Shown here piece after piece: positions 34,006 to 43,446 of a stretch of DNA of 64,000 nt. The position numbers and the translations under genes are program-made. The notes below the pieces were generated by a model. It saw only the letters and a list, made by a program, of their open reading frames with translations, was not told the origin of the DNA and made no database searches. Source of the DNA: a virus. Where the stretch lies: the IMG/VR virus record IMGVR_UViG_3300025133_009608, positions 1 through 64,000 of that record; one strand, given 5' to 3'. Every line of letters starts with the position of its first letter. The first letter of the stretch is position 1.

Positions 34006-35028
34006 TTATGCAGAAACAAGGCCGGTAGCAACACCACGTGGGTTGACGATACCGCAACCAACGATCTCAGAGATAACCCAACCAAGCTTAAGCTGCTTGG
34101 GCTCATCGGCGGGAAGCACCTCAATGTCCTGACGGACAGGCATCACGCCAACAAACTCTGGATCGGCGCAAGCAAATGCGCGACCAGCAGGAACAACCTT
34201 CGAAACAACAATGTCAGCACCGAAGATGTGACCGTAAAGGCCAGTCTGAAGAAGCTCACGCTGAGTTACAGGATCGACCTGAGAAGCACCAGCGCCACCA
34301 GCAGACTCCCAATTGAGCATATCAGTGAATTCGTTAATGTTCATGAAGTACTTGCTAGTAACAAGGTCCCAGCGATCGATTTGACGCTTAAGATTCAGCA
34401 TTCCCTGCTTGGAAAGCTCATCGGTAGTGGTTCCGTTATCAAGGGTTTGAGAAGCATTCTCGCCACCGAGGTTCGAATCACCAGCAAACTCAAGAGCAGA
34501 AAATACGTTAGCATCCTCTTGCGCCTGAATCTCTTGGCGGGCCTTTTGCTGAGCACGATCGATTACATTGAATCGACGACGCTTAACTTCGGCAATACGT
34601 ACCGTTGGGTTTGAAACAATTTCAAACTCAGGGATAGTTACTCTGTCGCCAAATACGCGTGACTCAGGAGCAGAGCCGTTGCTAGAAACAACAACAGCTG
34701 CTACGTCGATATCACGATCGTATACGGGAAGAGCGCCCTGTGGAAGAGGATCGACAACGAGCGCCTTGCGGGAAACTCCTTGATAATCCAGGTTGCGACG
34801 AATTGGGTTAGCCATAGCTTGGCCCAAAGCGATTTTGCCTTCCTGAGTCATAAGCGCCTGCTTAATCATCTCGTCCTTCTGGCCGTCATTCAGGCTCGCA
34901 GCAGTTGCGTGAGCCGAGCTTGATGGCTGAAGGTCTTCAATGATAGAAGCATACTTTACGATTTCAGAGAGAGCCTCTTGGACTCCGGAGGCGTTAATTT
35001 CACCATTTGTATTAAATAAGTTTGACAT
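34006..35028 (-). CDS. Major capsid protein, HK97 fold
   Basis: 340 residues from ATG 35028 with AAGGAGG upstream. An N-terminal helical segment (residues 1-80, EALSEIVKYASIIEDLQPSS) precedes the capsid core, with VVDPLPQGALPVYDRDIDVA, then a basic helix (IDRAQQKARQEIQAQEDANV) and the P/A-domain-like C-terminal part (TGLYGHIFGADIVVSKVVPA, GWVISEIVGCGIVNPRGVAT). Size and pattern fit compact HK97-fold capsid proteins. It follows a decoration-like gene and the protease-scaffold gene and is closed by a strong terminator, as expected for the most abundant virion protein. Whether the N-terminal segment is cleaved by the protease upstream is unknown. Confidence 0.9.
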   Translation of the reverse strand: MSNLFNTNGEINASGVQEALSEIVKYASIIEDLQPSSSAHATAASLNDGQKDEMIKQALMTQEGKIALGQAMANPIRRNLDYQGVSRKALVVDPLPQGALPVYDRDIDVAAVVVSSNGSAPESRVFGDRVTIPEFEIVSNPTVRIAEVKRRRFNVIDRAQQKARQEIQAQEDANVFSALEFAGDSNLGGENASQTLDNGTTTDELSKQGMLNLKRQIDRWDLVTSKYFMNINEFTDMLNWESAGGAGASQVDPVTQRELLQTGLYGHIFGADIVVSKVVPAGRAFACADPEFVGVMPVRQDIEVLPADEPKQLKLGWVISEIVGCGIVNPRGVATGLVSA

Positions 35029-35038
35029 TTTTTCCTCC

Positions 35039-35692
35039 TTATGCCTGTGCGTTGCCAGTGTAGAATACCGCTTGGTACTCCGTCACTGCCGCGCCGCCAA
35101 CGGCGACCGATGAAGTTGAAACAAGTGACGTATCTGCCATTGCCCCGATGTAAATACCAAGAACAGCGGATGTTCCGGCGGAGTCTGTAGTCAATAGACC
35201 GATGCCTGTTACTGTTACGCCATCTGCCTCAACGTGGGCAGCACCATCAGCAGACTCCAGTGGATCATTGACGCCCGCAGCGGCCAGCGTATCAGACTGA
35301 CTAGTTACGCCGTAAAGACCAGCCTGAGCCCAGACAGTTACCTTGCCTGAAGCACGATCAGTCTCGGGACCGAGAACAACAGCGCCACTAACAGTAGTTG
35401 CGCGACCAGCATTTGAGCCAATAAGTTGACCAAAAAGCGTGCCATAGTCACCAGCATCACCTTCATCGGCGAGGCCGCCAAGGCTTGCGGCAGTTCGGCC
35501 TGCGCGAGCAAAGTTTACGAGTCCAGCAGAATCAGTTAGTGCTTCGACATCGGCAGCATAACCTTCTGCACCGACAGCAGCTTCCGCCTTTAATTCGACA
35601 TACTCGCCACCCACAAGGGCACCGGCATCGCCGTCGTCAAGGTCAAACATCCCGAGAGGACGAAGACCTGGATTTAATAGTTTAAGAGCCAT
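35039..35692 (-). CDS. Capsid decoration/stabilisation-like protein
   Basis: I choose ATG 35692, nine bases after AAGGAG; the in-frame ATG at 35701 abuts that site. The product has 217 residues, starts MALKLLNPGLRPLGMFDLDD and is rich in Ala, Gly, Thr and Val with predicted beta strands (KVTVWAQAGLYGVTSQSD, TSAVLGIYIGAMADTSLVST). Immediately upstream of the major capsid gene it is probably a head decoration protein. Its N-terminus (LKLLNPG...) resembles that of the gene at 38714-39406 (LKLIHAG...), suggesting a shared binding element. The function is inferred from place and composition. Confidence 0.6.
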   Translation of the reverse strand: MALKLLNPGLRPLGMFDLDDGDAGALVGGEYVELKAEAAVGAEGYAADVEALTDSAGLVNFARAGRTAASLGGLADEGDAGDYGTLFGQLIGSNAGRATTVSGAVVLGPETDRASGKVTVWAQAGLYGVTSQSDTLAAAGVNDPLESADGAAHVEADGVTVTGIGLLTTDSAGTSAVLGIYIGAMADTSLVSTSSVAVGGAAVTEYQAVFYTGNAQA

Positions 35693-35796
35693 TTTTACCA
35701 TCTCCTTATAATATTGATAGTATATAATTTTCTTTTATTTTATTAAGAGAAATCCAACCATTGGATTGCCTTAATTAACTTAACATTTCCGGCTGA

Positions 35797-38235
35797 CTAC
35801 TTTTTGATTAATGACTTGTTTTGCAACCAAGCATAATTCGCTCTGTAGTTTCCAGTAGGAGTACTCATTGCCACTCCATGAGATTGACGCTTCTGTTCTA
35901 ATCCATTCTCCACAAGTCCGCCGCGACCAATTGCGTCAGAAACAACAATTGCCTTTGGATGTGCATCATGAATTAAATCTTCTCCGGTCTCATCGTGAAG
36001 CATGTAGTGCTCCTTATAGTCAGCCTTTCTTTTTTCTAGGCCCTCATCACACAAGCTGCTAAGCCCTGCATAATAAGCTTTCATATACTTATCATCACTA
36101 TTCTGACCCAATAAGGCGTCCTTATAATAAGATTTTGTACAATCGTCAGCAATTTTACTTAAATTGCCTTCATTATCCACATTATTTATGGAATTCTTTT
36201 TTGTCTCTTCAGTTGCGATTAGCGCAAACTTCTTGAGCTCATTAATTCTTTTGTTCATTCCAAACACTCCTCCTATGGAACCGTCACTCTGTGAGTCCGG
36301 AGAGGGGCCGCGTGGAGCCGCGCCATCTGAGGGTGCAGATGGTGGTGCTATCATTTGGTTTCTCATCCTTCTCTCTGCGGCTTGCTCTCGAGTATTGCTT
36401 CGTCTTCCTCCGAATCCGTGAAAAAGTCCAGATCCTGGAGCTCCACCTTCACGAGCCGCGTCATAAAAGCTACGCAACCCTCTATCTTCAATTAATTGAT
36501 TTCCAATTGACCGACTTCTAAATGCGCCCGTCGTCAAGAGGGCGTGTGCTGCGCGATTTGCCGCATACTGAATAAGGTGCGAGTCTGGAACTTCCTGAAG
36601 CCTTGCATCCGCTCGAAGCCTTGCAAGTTCAGATGTATATATCGCTCGACCGACCGCCTCATCTAAAGATAGTGCCAGCTCTGGCCCTGCAAGCCTGATG
36701 TCTCCGGCATTTCTTATGTGCTCTGTCCTTATCTCGGTTGGAATATTTACGAAACGAACCCCATATCCATCGAATACTACCGGCTCCTGAAACTCCACCT
36801 TTACCGGCGGAGTTCTCGTTTCAAAGCCTGGAGAAAATACTCTATTTGGATCATAATTCCTAGTAGTCCTGGCTCCGGAGCCGGCCTGTCCGGACATCAT
36901 TCTGCTCAACCAGCCTTCGAGCTCATTGCCCGCGCCCTCAAGGCAATCACGGAGAGATAAAATCGCCGCCGATGCGTGGAGCCAAGTATTCATATCAGTG
37001 GTGCTTGCCTCCAAATCATTTCCGTTAGTTTCGATATATGAAGCTAGCTGATTTACTGTACCATTCAGAGCGAGCGCCGTAGCAACGGCAGACTCCGAGT
37101 TAGCACCAGTTATGGCCTCGGGATTCATGGATCCAAGTCCTATAATCTCATCCAAACCCTCTCTATTTCCAATAATATCAGATACCATTCTATCAAATTC
37201 CGTCTGATATGCAGGATCGGCAAACCCCACCGAAGATATCTTATCTATAGTATCATCTACGCTACTAGCGCAGCTAGAATATCTTGATCCTATTGATGAC
37301 CACATCCCTGGGGGCCATGTTGGACGCTCTTGTGCTCCGGGGCCATCGGGGGCGAAAAACCCCTTGACCCAGCGGACAAGGCTGCTTCCTAAATATATAT
37401 AAGCTCCTGCCAGTATCGCGGTGTAAAGCGCTCCTCGCATAACAATGCCTCCGACCGACGCCCCTATGCCCCTTCTTGCTGCACCTCCGGCTCGACCGGC
37501 GCTCTGCAGTCCTTCCAGGCGCCCAGTTAAGCGGGCTATCTCTGCAGCATCCTCTGCTCTATCGGCAGCCCTGAGCTCGTCCAATCTGCGCGTTACATCC
37601 GCCAATTCATCGCTATGCCTTGCTCCAAGTTCAGCCAATTCATCGCCGTGCCGAAGCGCAGCCTCAGCCTCAGCCGCTGCGGCCCTGGGACCCCTAAGCA
37701 GCCCATCCATAACCTCGTCTGCATTTCCTGTGACCCCGGCGTCTTGAAGCGCGGCCCGAATCATCCTGGGGTCTATATCCCCTCCAGTATGAGCCTGTCT
37801 CGCTAACAAGTTTAGTGTGAAATTTTCTGCTTGACCTGGGGATCGAAATGAACGCACCAAATCCAGTCTACCTATCCCCGAACGCTCCAGGAGAACCAAG
37901 GCCTCGGCCGGAGAGCTAAAATTCAGCGCCGTGGACAACTTTCTTGATGCAGCAGCGCCATGCCTTACTATTCCGGCACCGGCCGGAGAAAAATAATCCG
38001 TCAAAAAGCCAGAGCCAGAAGTCCAAGTGCGGGCCTGAGCTGTACCGGGGCGCCCCACAGTAATTGTAGCCCTAGGAGATGGAGTTACGCGATCAGTACC
38101 CCTTAGGACCTCGGCAAGCTCATCGATTGTGGTTAATCTCCCGGCTTCTTTTTTTATTTCACGGCGAGATGCAAACTTCTCCATGGAGGCAATGAAATTA
38201 TTAAATACATCAGATTTTTCAGAACTATTTATCAT
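35797..38235 (-). CDS. Large virion protein with coiled coil and one membrane segment, unknown function
   Basis: 812 residues from ATG 38235 behind GGAGGG. Residues 185-245 are an Ala/Glu/Arg-rich coiled coil; residues about 262-283 are a clear membrane helix (GGIVMRGALYTAILAGAYIY). The rest is a helical domain (290-450), a Pro/Arg-rich part with VEFQEPVVFDGYGVRFVNIP, and a charged C-terminus. It lies inside the head gene cluster. Phage head genes with a membrane segment may encode internal or ejected proteins that enter the host envelope. No enzymatic motif is seen, and this role is only a suggestion. Confidence 0.5.
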   Translation of the reverse strand: MINSSEKSDVFNNFIASMEKFASRREIKKEAGRLTTIDELAEVLRGTDRVTPSPRATITVGRPGTAQARTWTSGSGFLTDYFSPAGAGIVRHGAAASRKLSTALNFSSPAEALVLLERSGIGRLDLVRSFRSPGQAENFTLNLLARQAHTGGDIDPRMIRAALQDAGVTGNADEVMDGLLRGPRAAAAEAEAALRHGDELAELGARHSDELADVTRRLDELRAADRAEDAAEIARLTGRLEGLQSAGRAGGAARRGIGASVGGIVMRGALYTAILAGAYIYLGSSLVRWVKGFFAPDGPGAQERPTWPPGMWSSIGSRYSSCASSVDDTIDKISSVGFADPAYQTEFDRMVSDIIGNREGLDEIIGLGSMNPEAITGANSESAVATALALNGTVNQLASYIETNGNDLEASTTDMNTWLHASAAILSLRDCLEGAGNELEGWLSRMMSGQAGSGARTTRNYDPNRVFSPGFETRTPPVKVEFQEPVVFDGYGVRFVNIPTEIRTEHIRNAGDIRLAGPELALSLDEAVGRAIYTSELARLRADARLQEVPDSHLIQYAANRAAHALLTTGAFRSRSIGNQLIEDRGLRSFYDAAREGGAPGSGLFHGFGGRRSNTREQAAERRMRNQMIAPPSAPSDGAAPRGPSPDSQSDGSIGGVFGMNKRINELKKFALIATEETKKNSINNVDNEGNLSKIADDCTKSYYKDALLGQNSDDKYMKAYYAGLSSLCDEGLEKRKADYKEHYMLHDETGEDLIHDAHPKAIVVSDAIGRGGLVENGLEQKRQSHGVAMSTPTGNYRANYAWLQNKSLIKK

Positions 38236-38237
38236 TA

Positions 38238-38645
38238 CTATCCCTCCAGGATTTCATCAATTGTTCTTTCAATCTTGTAAGCCAGAATGACGTCTCCGCT
38301 ATCTATAGCTTTCTTGATCATTCCGCGAAGATCTTTTATTACAGCCTCTTTGGTATCTTCTGATTCTTCTTCAGAGATCTCTTCGAAGTCCTCTTCGGCA
38401 TCTTCTGCCAAATTAAGCTTGCCAATTTCATTCCCAAGCTCAGAAACAGACTTGGCAGCCAAGTCTGCAGACTTGGCAGCCTCATCGGCTCCAGACTTAA
38501 TATCTGAAAGCTCTTTATTTTCCGCCATCTTTTTCTGTAGGATCTCTAGCCTATGAATATTGGAGATTACCGCCTTCTCCATCTCTCGCATTACCTCACT
38601 ATCGTTATAGTGAGCGCGATCTTCTTTGCTCCATGTCCTAGACAT
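38238..38645 (-). CDS. Acidic coiled-coil protein in head cluster
   Basis: Start placed at ATG 38645, nine bases after CGGAG, giving 135 residues beginning MSRTWSKEDRAHYNDSE. Mostly helix with heptads (RLEILQKKMAENKELSDIKS), a run of Ala/Ser/Asp, and a very acidic segment (EDAEEDFEEISEEESEDTKE). Such acidic coiled coils occur as scaffolding or core proteins in prohead assembly. It is coupled to the large membrane-segment protein (3-base gap). No family recognised. Confidence 0.5.
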   Translation of the reverse strand: MSRTWSKEDRAHYNDSEVMREMEKAVISNIHRLEILQKKMAENKELSDIKSGADEAAKSADLAAKSVSELGNEIGKLNLAEDAEEDFEEISEEESEDTKEAVIKDLRGMIKKAIDSGDVILAYKIERTIDEILEG

Positions 38646-38713
38646 ATTCAAATCTCCGTTAAATATCATAATATTAGAATAAATTAGTAGTTTTAATAAC
38701 TAACTTTATTTGC

Positions 38714-39406
38714 TTATAAAAGCATAAACTCCAAAGTGCCAATAGCTGCACTTGGGGGCCCGGTACACAATGCGACTCCTGGGTGATTCGCAGTTGGCTG
38801 TTTTGATGTTAATTTCCCATCCAATCCAACATATAGTGTTGCATTCAATGGATACATTTGAGTGGTGTCAAATTGGTCTGTGGCATAAATTCCACGTTGA
38901 TAATGAATCGTTATTCTTCCGGTTCCAATCGTAGTGTCGTCGCCAGGGCGTCCTGCGACTCGATAAATATAATTGGTTATCATCCTAAAGCTATCATTCT
39001 GTCCGTCGCCGCTTGAATCATAATTTAATTCAGTACCGGCGGGCACGGTAACTACGCCATTTACATTATTTAAAATAACTGACAATGTTGAAGTAAAGCT
39101 GCTCTCGATTAAGTTTGGGAACTCCAGCACCCCAGTCAGGTCTTCTGTTGACACTCTTTTCCCATCTGAGTTTATTTCAGACGAAGCCACACTTACAATT
39201 ACTATTTCATCAATTTGGGTTTTTGTAAATGCCGTAGTTCTAACGTCATCTATAATTCCAAGAGGGGCCGTACCATCACTAACACTAGCAACAGAATCGT
39301 TCCCTATTAGCCCGAGCTGAGCAAACATTCCCGGCTCAAATTCAGCGGTTGGATCAACTGCCAAACTCATCGGCATTGCATTACCTGCATGAATAAGCTT
39401 TAACAA
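38714..39406 (-). CDS. Virion structural protein, head decoration-like
   Basis: About 230 residues. The 5' end offers TTG 39406 (GGAG nine bases upstream) or ATG 39376; I favour TTG because LKLIHAGNAM parallels the N-terminus of the gene at 35039. The sequence EPGMFAQLGLIGNDS, then DGTAPLGIIDDVRTTAFTKT and PGVALCTGPPSAAIGTLEFM, resembles small beta-rich phage head proteins of the decoration type. It lies between the protease-scaffold and capsid genes and is preceded by a terminator. The exact role is uncertain. Confidence 0.55.
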   Translation of the reverse strand: MLKLIHAGNAMPMSLAVDPTAEFEPGMFAQLGLIGNDSVASVSDGTAPLGIIDDVRTTAFTKTQIDEIVIVSVASSEINSDGKRVSTEDLTGVLEFPNLIESSFTSTLSVILNNVNGVVTVPAGTELNYDSSGDGQNDSFRMITNYIYRVAGRPGDDTTIGTGRITIHYQRGIYATDQFDTTQMYPLNATLYVGLDGKLTSKQPTANHPGVALCTGPPSAAIGTLEFMLL

Positions 39407-39433
39407 ACCATTTACTCCATAAAATAATAAACA

Positions 39434-39461
39434 AAAAGAGGAGGGATTTTTACCTCCCTCC
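39434..39461 (-). terminator. Rho-independent terminator in head cluster
   Basis: GGAGGGA and TCCCTCC form a 7-bp stem with an A-rich loop, followed on the coding strand by TCTTTTTG. It separates the protease-scaffold pair from the decoration and capsid genes. Confidence 0.7.
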
Positions 39462-39487
39462 CCTTATCTTACTATTAGTAAAAACTT

Positions 39488-39991
39488 TTAGTTGCTAACA
39501 ATGTTAGAAATTGTAGCCCTTACCATGTCTCCTGCGAAAGTATCTCCGTCTCTATCAAAATCTCCTGCGAGTTTTTCCAGATTACCGACCAACGAGCCTC
39601 TCTCTGCTGCTTCCTTCTTAATATCATCGCTAATACTAATTGCGGTTGCCTCAACCATATCTGCAGCAAACCCCTCGCCCTTAAGGCGAAGACTTGCGGC
39701 AATCTTCCCAAGGCCCGTCATAATCTGCATGTCTCTACTTGCAAAGGCTTCGACTTCCTTGTCAATTGCCGCTGCCACCGGGTCGGCGGCTGGGGCGTTC
39801 TGGTCTACGAGAAAGTCTTCGGCCTTTTCTTCTACTTCTGCTGCGAGATTGTCTAATACAGATTCGGAATCAGAGTCAGAAGCGAAATCACTTTCTGCCT
39901 TTGCAATTGCCTCTTTCCGGAGTCCAGGAGCCTCGGTGAGCCTTATAAACTCACCGAGGATGGAATTTCCATTTCTTTTCAGACTGATCAT
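39488..39991 (-). CDS. Head-cluster protein with two copies of an LxKLA..LD..G..AD motif
   Basis: 167 residues from ATG 39991 with GGAG upstream, two bases after the protease-scaffold stop. After a charged acidic N-terminal half, two related helical hairpins occur: GLGKIAASLRLKGEGFAADM followed by VEATAISI, and NLEKLAGDFDRDGDTFAGDM followed by VRATISNI. The same helical hairpin is seen at the N-termini of the products at 58531-59244 and 52907-53389. It may be a scaffold-related or internal head protein. The function is unknown. Confidence 0.55.
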   Translation of the reverse strand: MISLKRNGNSILGEFIRLTEAPGLRKEAIAKAESDFASDSDSESVLDNLAAEVEEKAEDFLVDQNAPAADPVAAAIDKEVEAFASRDMQIMTGLGKIAASLRLKGEGFAADMVEATAISISDDIKKEAAERGSLVGNLEKLAGDFDRDGDTFAGDMVRATISNIVSN

Positions 39992-39994
39992 GGG

Positions 39995-42900
39995 TTACTC
40001 CCAGAGCGAAGAAAGGGAGGTTGCGGTCATTCGACCCTCGGATGGGGCGGCATCAGTTTCAACTCCAACATTTACACCACCAAGATCTGAAGCAATCTTT
40101 GTAGTGTGAACTGCTCGTGCATTAGCAATGCTTCGCTTAAAGGCTTCAAATGCCTTTCCGTCAAATGACATAATCTCATCCACTTGATTGTCCAAGGCAA
40201 CCTTTGACATGGGAAGAAGGCCCTTGCGCTGCATTTCCATGCCTACATCATAGGCCCTTCTAAGCATTACTCGGTATTCCTCTCTGCCTTCATCTGCCTT
40301 CTTCTCGGCAAAGCTTTCGCTTAGTTTTGCTTTAATTACTGACGCAGAATCCGACCCAGAAGCTTCTTTAGTAGCATCGGCAGCAGAAGCAGAGACCTCT
40401 ACTGAAGCCTCTATTGCTTCCGTGGCAACCGTCGAGACGGGAGCCTCGGCAGTGGCCGACCTGAGAAGGTCCGCTCTACGTGCGGCACGAGCCTCTAGCA
40501 CTTTACGATCGGCATTTCTAAGAATGCCCTCACGACGCTGACGACGAAGACTCATTGCATCCTTTACCAGAGCATCAACCTCGCTAGAGGCTTCGGTCTC
40601 GATAGGTACCGGAAGATCTGACTCAAGAACGTCATTAACCATGGACTCATCCAGTGGGTCTTCTACGCAATTAAGGGGATCTTCTGCGCAATTAAGGGGA
40701 TCTTCTACATATCCGATTTCTTCTCCTGCGCATGGTTCTGCGGTCTTTGTCATTGCTCTCGCAACTCTGATAAGAGCCTTGGCCTCACCGGTTACCTCGT
40801 CGCAATCTTTTACGGCCGCGGATGCGAGCTTAGTAAAGTGACCGCGCTGTTCAGCAGACAACTTAGACAGGTTGTCATAAGTCTCGGCGACCATCGATAT
40901 TTCATCAGCAGACTCGTCGAGCTGACTATGCGCCGTCTTGAGTTGGCGCACAATTTCAGCAGCCAAAGAAAGCGTCTCCTCTGCGTCTCCGCCGGCGTCT
41001 CCTCCGGGCATGATGTTTACGTCAACATCGGCAACACGATCGTCGGCCAGTTGGTCTGCAAGGTCACGAACCTCTGAGATTAGGCCTTCCATTTCGGCAA
41101 GCCTATTATCAATAGCCTCACCTGGAGGGACCTCTTCTTCTGCGAGTGACTCTTCCATAGGGGCCTCGTCCATAGGTGGAAGCTCCGGCATTCCGCCGGC
41201 CTCCATCGATGGAGCTTCAGCAAGCTCTGCGCCCATCGGCGGAAGCTCTGGCATCGGAGCCGCACCAACATCCTGCGCACCCTTAAGGAGGCCGCGCACA
41301 TGCTCGAGGCCGCTGGCGCGAATTTGCTTACAGACTTCTTGACCATACTCTCTACTTGCAAGCCACTTCCACTGGCCATCAAGCTCTTCGCCAAATATCT
41401 CTCCAGCAGTTGCTGTAATTACATTATCATCGCCAGAAAATACGCTAAACTCAGAATTCTCGCGATCAACGCTTCCATCCGAAGCCTTTTTCACGGAAAG
41501 CTTTGTCTTTAGTCCTGGGCCAGTATATGCCGCACGACTAAGCTTGCCCTTAACCTCTGCGTCACCGGGGTGCATACCATCTGCCCCACCCATGCTGCCA
41601 GTCTGCTGCATTTGCTTGTCCTGGTTGTCTCTAATGCTTTTCTGTGCCGCACCCTCATCCTTGTAGGTTCCGGTTGGCTCTACGCCTTCCGATCCGCCCT
41701 GATGATAGGCCGTGCGACGAATTCTGCGCTCTTCGAGCTCTGCACGACTAAGCTTGCCCTTAACCTCTGCGTCACCGGGGTGCATACCATCTGCCCCACC
41801 CATGCTGCCAGTCTGCTGCATTTGCTTGTCCTGGTTGTCTCTAATGCTTTTCTGTGCCGCACCCTCATCCTTGTAGGTTCCGGTTGGCTCTACACCGTCC
41901 GCGCCGCCTTGGTGATAAGCAACACGACGACGCATCTCTGCTCTCTTGCGTAATCTTGACTCGTTCATAATTTCCTCCATTATTGAATTTATTGAAATGT
42001 CATCTACATAATCTCCAAGCCCGTTATTATCACTCGCGAATGCGACTGACGGTTCACTCAACCCAGGAGGTGGGACTGGAATAACCCCTCCTGCGTCGTT
42101 TTCAAAATCTGGCGCCTCTCCAGTGTCGCTGCCAAACATGGTTGGCGTCGGAAGATCTGGAGTTGGCAATGCGGCCGGCTCACCGGACACAGTTGTATTC
42201 TCTGCCAGAGAAGTCTCTGGAAGGTTTGTGTTTAAAATATTTTTTAGCTTATCGATTGCAGCTTTAACCTCTGGGGAGTCGGAATTTCCATACTCCTCTA
42301 TGGTCCTTACAATTGCTGATATCTTTGAGGCATCTGCAATCTCGGATGATGACAGATTAGAAGTCTGCTCTGCAACTTCAAGAGCAACCGCAGAAGGCTC
42401 TTCCGCCTCCTTCACTAGGCCATTATTCCCAAGAAAGCTTTTTACAATGCTCTCTCTTCTGGTTAGCGAGCATCCGTCAGGACCACACGCAGTCTTCATT
42501 ATTCCATTCAAATGCTCGGCCTGTTGGACAGATAGCCTCCCAAGCATCGCGTCAACATCTTCAACGCCATGGGATATAAACTCATTTCTATAGTCTCTTA
42601 GTGAGGCAACCACCTTTAGCAGTACTGCTCCCGGCTCGGCCGGAGTTACTACAAGGCTATATTCAATCGGCTTTAATCCGACATTCACCTCTCCGTAGGC
42701 AGTGTGATTCGTAACGTGCGGGCAGTAATCACTCTGAACTTGTGCTCGATTCCCACAGTCAGTGCATATCGACGTCTCGACGGCGGTGCCCATGGACCCG
42801 TACCGAACCATGCCAGTCTCTACCTTTCTTGCCAGGTCTGGGTAATTGACCTTGTCTAAGGCACACAGGCCAACAACTTGCTTGAACTTTTCGTCGTAGT

Positions 42901-43321
42901 GAGTATCCAAAATAATTCCACGAATTCCGTCCACAGAGCTTGATTCGTGATCACGACATAGCGGCATTCCAACCCACTTAGTGGTTGCCTTCTTTAGTTC
43001 GCTCTCTGGAAATAGATCGCCATTATTATTTTTATGCGGATCCACGTTTCCATGCCACTTCCAATCTTCATCATAAAAGCCCCAAGCATCCTCTCCGCTT
43101 GCGAGCTTCTTTGGAAGCCCGTTCTCTCCGAGAATCGCCGACTCAGCAGCCTTTAAGAATATAATTGAAAAGTATAGAAAATCGTCCGACTTGGGAGCAA
43201 TAGATCTTATATCATTTGCAAGCTTTGTCATGCGGTCTACCAAAACTTTATTTGCCAAAATTTCTTTGGTAGAAACGGACTTAATCACAGTCCCGGACGA
43301 ATAGCTAACTTTCTTAATCAT
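39995..43321 (-). CDS. Prohead protease fused to long scaffold-like region
   Basis: 1108 residues from ATG 43321. Residues 85-185 match the S78/U35 prohead-protease pattern: PLCRDHESSSVDGIRG with His125, the strand-rich middle (FKQVVGLCALDKVNYPDLAR) and GMVRYGSMGTAVE with Ser176 as likely catalytic residues. A zinc-ribbon-like insert follows (C186, C189, C200, H202/H206). Residues about 290-1108 are low-complexity, acidic, helical and Ala/Glu-rich, with two copies of a 70-residue repeat (AYHQGG ... EVKGKLSRA) and a Pro/Met/Glu-rich stretch. Protease and scaffold are known to be fused in some HK97-type phages; the combination would cut itself out during head maturation. Catalytic residues are assigned by eye. 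Confidence 0.75.
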   Translation of the reverse strand: MIKKVSYSSGTVIKSVSTKEILANKVLVDRMTKLANDIRSIAPKSDDFLYFSIIFLKAAESAILGENGLPKKLASGEDAWGFYDEDWKWHGNVDPHKNNNGDLFPESELKKATTKWVGMPLCRDHESSSVDGIRGIILDTHYDEKFKQVVGLCALDKVNYPDLARKVETGMVRYGSMGTAVETSICTDCGNRAQVQSDYCPHVTNHTAYGEVNVGLKPIEYSLVVTPAEPGAVLLKVVASLRDYRNEFISHGVEDVDAMLGRLSVQQAEHLNGIMKTACGPDGCSLTRRESIVKSFLGNNGLVKEAEEPSAVALEVAEQTSNLSSSEIADASKISAIVRTIEEYGNSDSPEVKAAIDKLKNILNTNLPETSLAENTTVSGEPAALPTPDLPTPTMFGSDTGEAPDFENDAGGVIPVPPPGLSEPSVAFASDNNGLGDYVDDISINSIMEEIMNESRLRKRAEMRRRVAYHQGGADGVEPTGTYKDEGAAQKSIRDNQDKQMQQTGSMGGADGMHPGDAEVKGKLSRAELEERRIRRTAYHQGGSEGVEPTGTYKDEGAAQKSIRDNQDKQMQQTGSMGGADGMHPGDAEVKGKLSRAAYTGPGLKTKLSVKKASDGSVDRENSEFSVFSGDDNVITATAGEIFGEELDGQWKWLASREYGQEVCKQIRASGLEHVRGLLKGAQDVGAAPMPELPPMGAELAEAPSMEAGGMPELPPMDEAPMEESLAEEEVPPGEAIDNRLAEMEGLISEVRDLADQLADDRVADVDVNIMPGGDAGGDAEETLSLAAEIVRQLKTAHSQLDESADEISMVAETYDNLSKLSAEQRGHFTKLASAAVKDCDEVTGEAKALIRVARAMTKTAEPCAGEEIGYVEDPLNCAEDPLNCVEDPLDESMVNDVLESDLPVPIETEASSEVDALVKDAMSLRRQRREGILRNADRKVLEARAARRADLLRSATAEAPVSTVATEAIEASVEVSASAADATKEASGSDSASVIKAKLSESFAEKKADEGREEYRVMLRRAYDVGMEMQRKGLLPMSKVALDNQVDEIMSFDGKAFEAFKRSIANARAVHTTKIASDLGGVNVGVETDAAPSEGRMTATSLSSLWE
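41529..41930 (-). repeat. Two-copy tandem repeat of 210 bp within protease-scaffold gene
   Basis: Two near-identical 210-bp units encode YHQGG(A/S)(D/E)GVEPTGTYK ... KGKLSRA. They differ at few bases, which suggests a recent in-frame duplication or homogenisation. Confidence 0.88.
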
Positions 43322-43360
43322 TTAATAAATCCAAACCATTACAGACTCTACGGTCAAAAA

Positions 43361-43374
43361 CCTCAATATTGAGG
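43361..43374 (-). terminator. Possible terminator before protease-scaffold gene
   Basis: The palindrome CCTCAATATTGAGG is followed by TTTTTG on the coding strand. The stem is short (5 bp with a 4-base loop), so termination may be weak. A further CACAAA/TTTGTG hairpin lies about 45 bases upstream. Confidence 0.4.
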
Positions 43375-43446
43375 CTCGCAGTATATTTTAGTAATGAATA
43401 TTAGTCACAAAATCAATTTGTGTAGTTTTTTTATACATTACTTCTG

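Noticed and set aside
39492-40109. Plus-strand open frame of about 205 codons over the protease-scaffold end
   Set aside because: Ser/Ala/Leu-biased antisense shadow with no binding site; the minus-strand genes are supported by order and overlaps.
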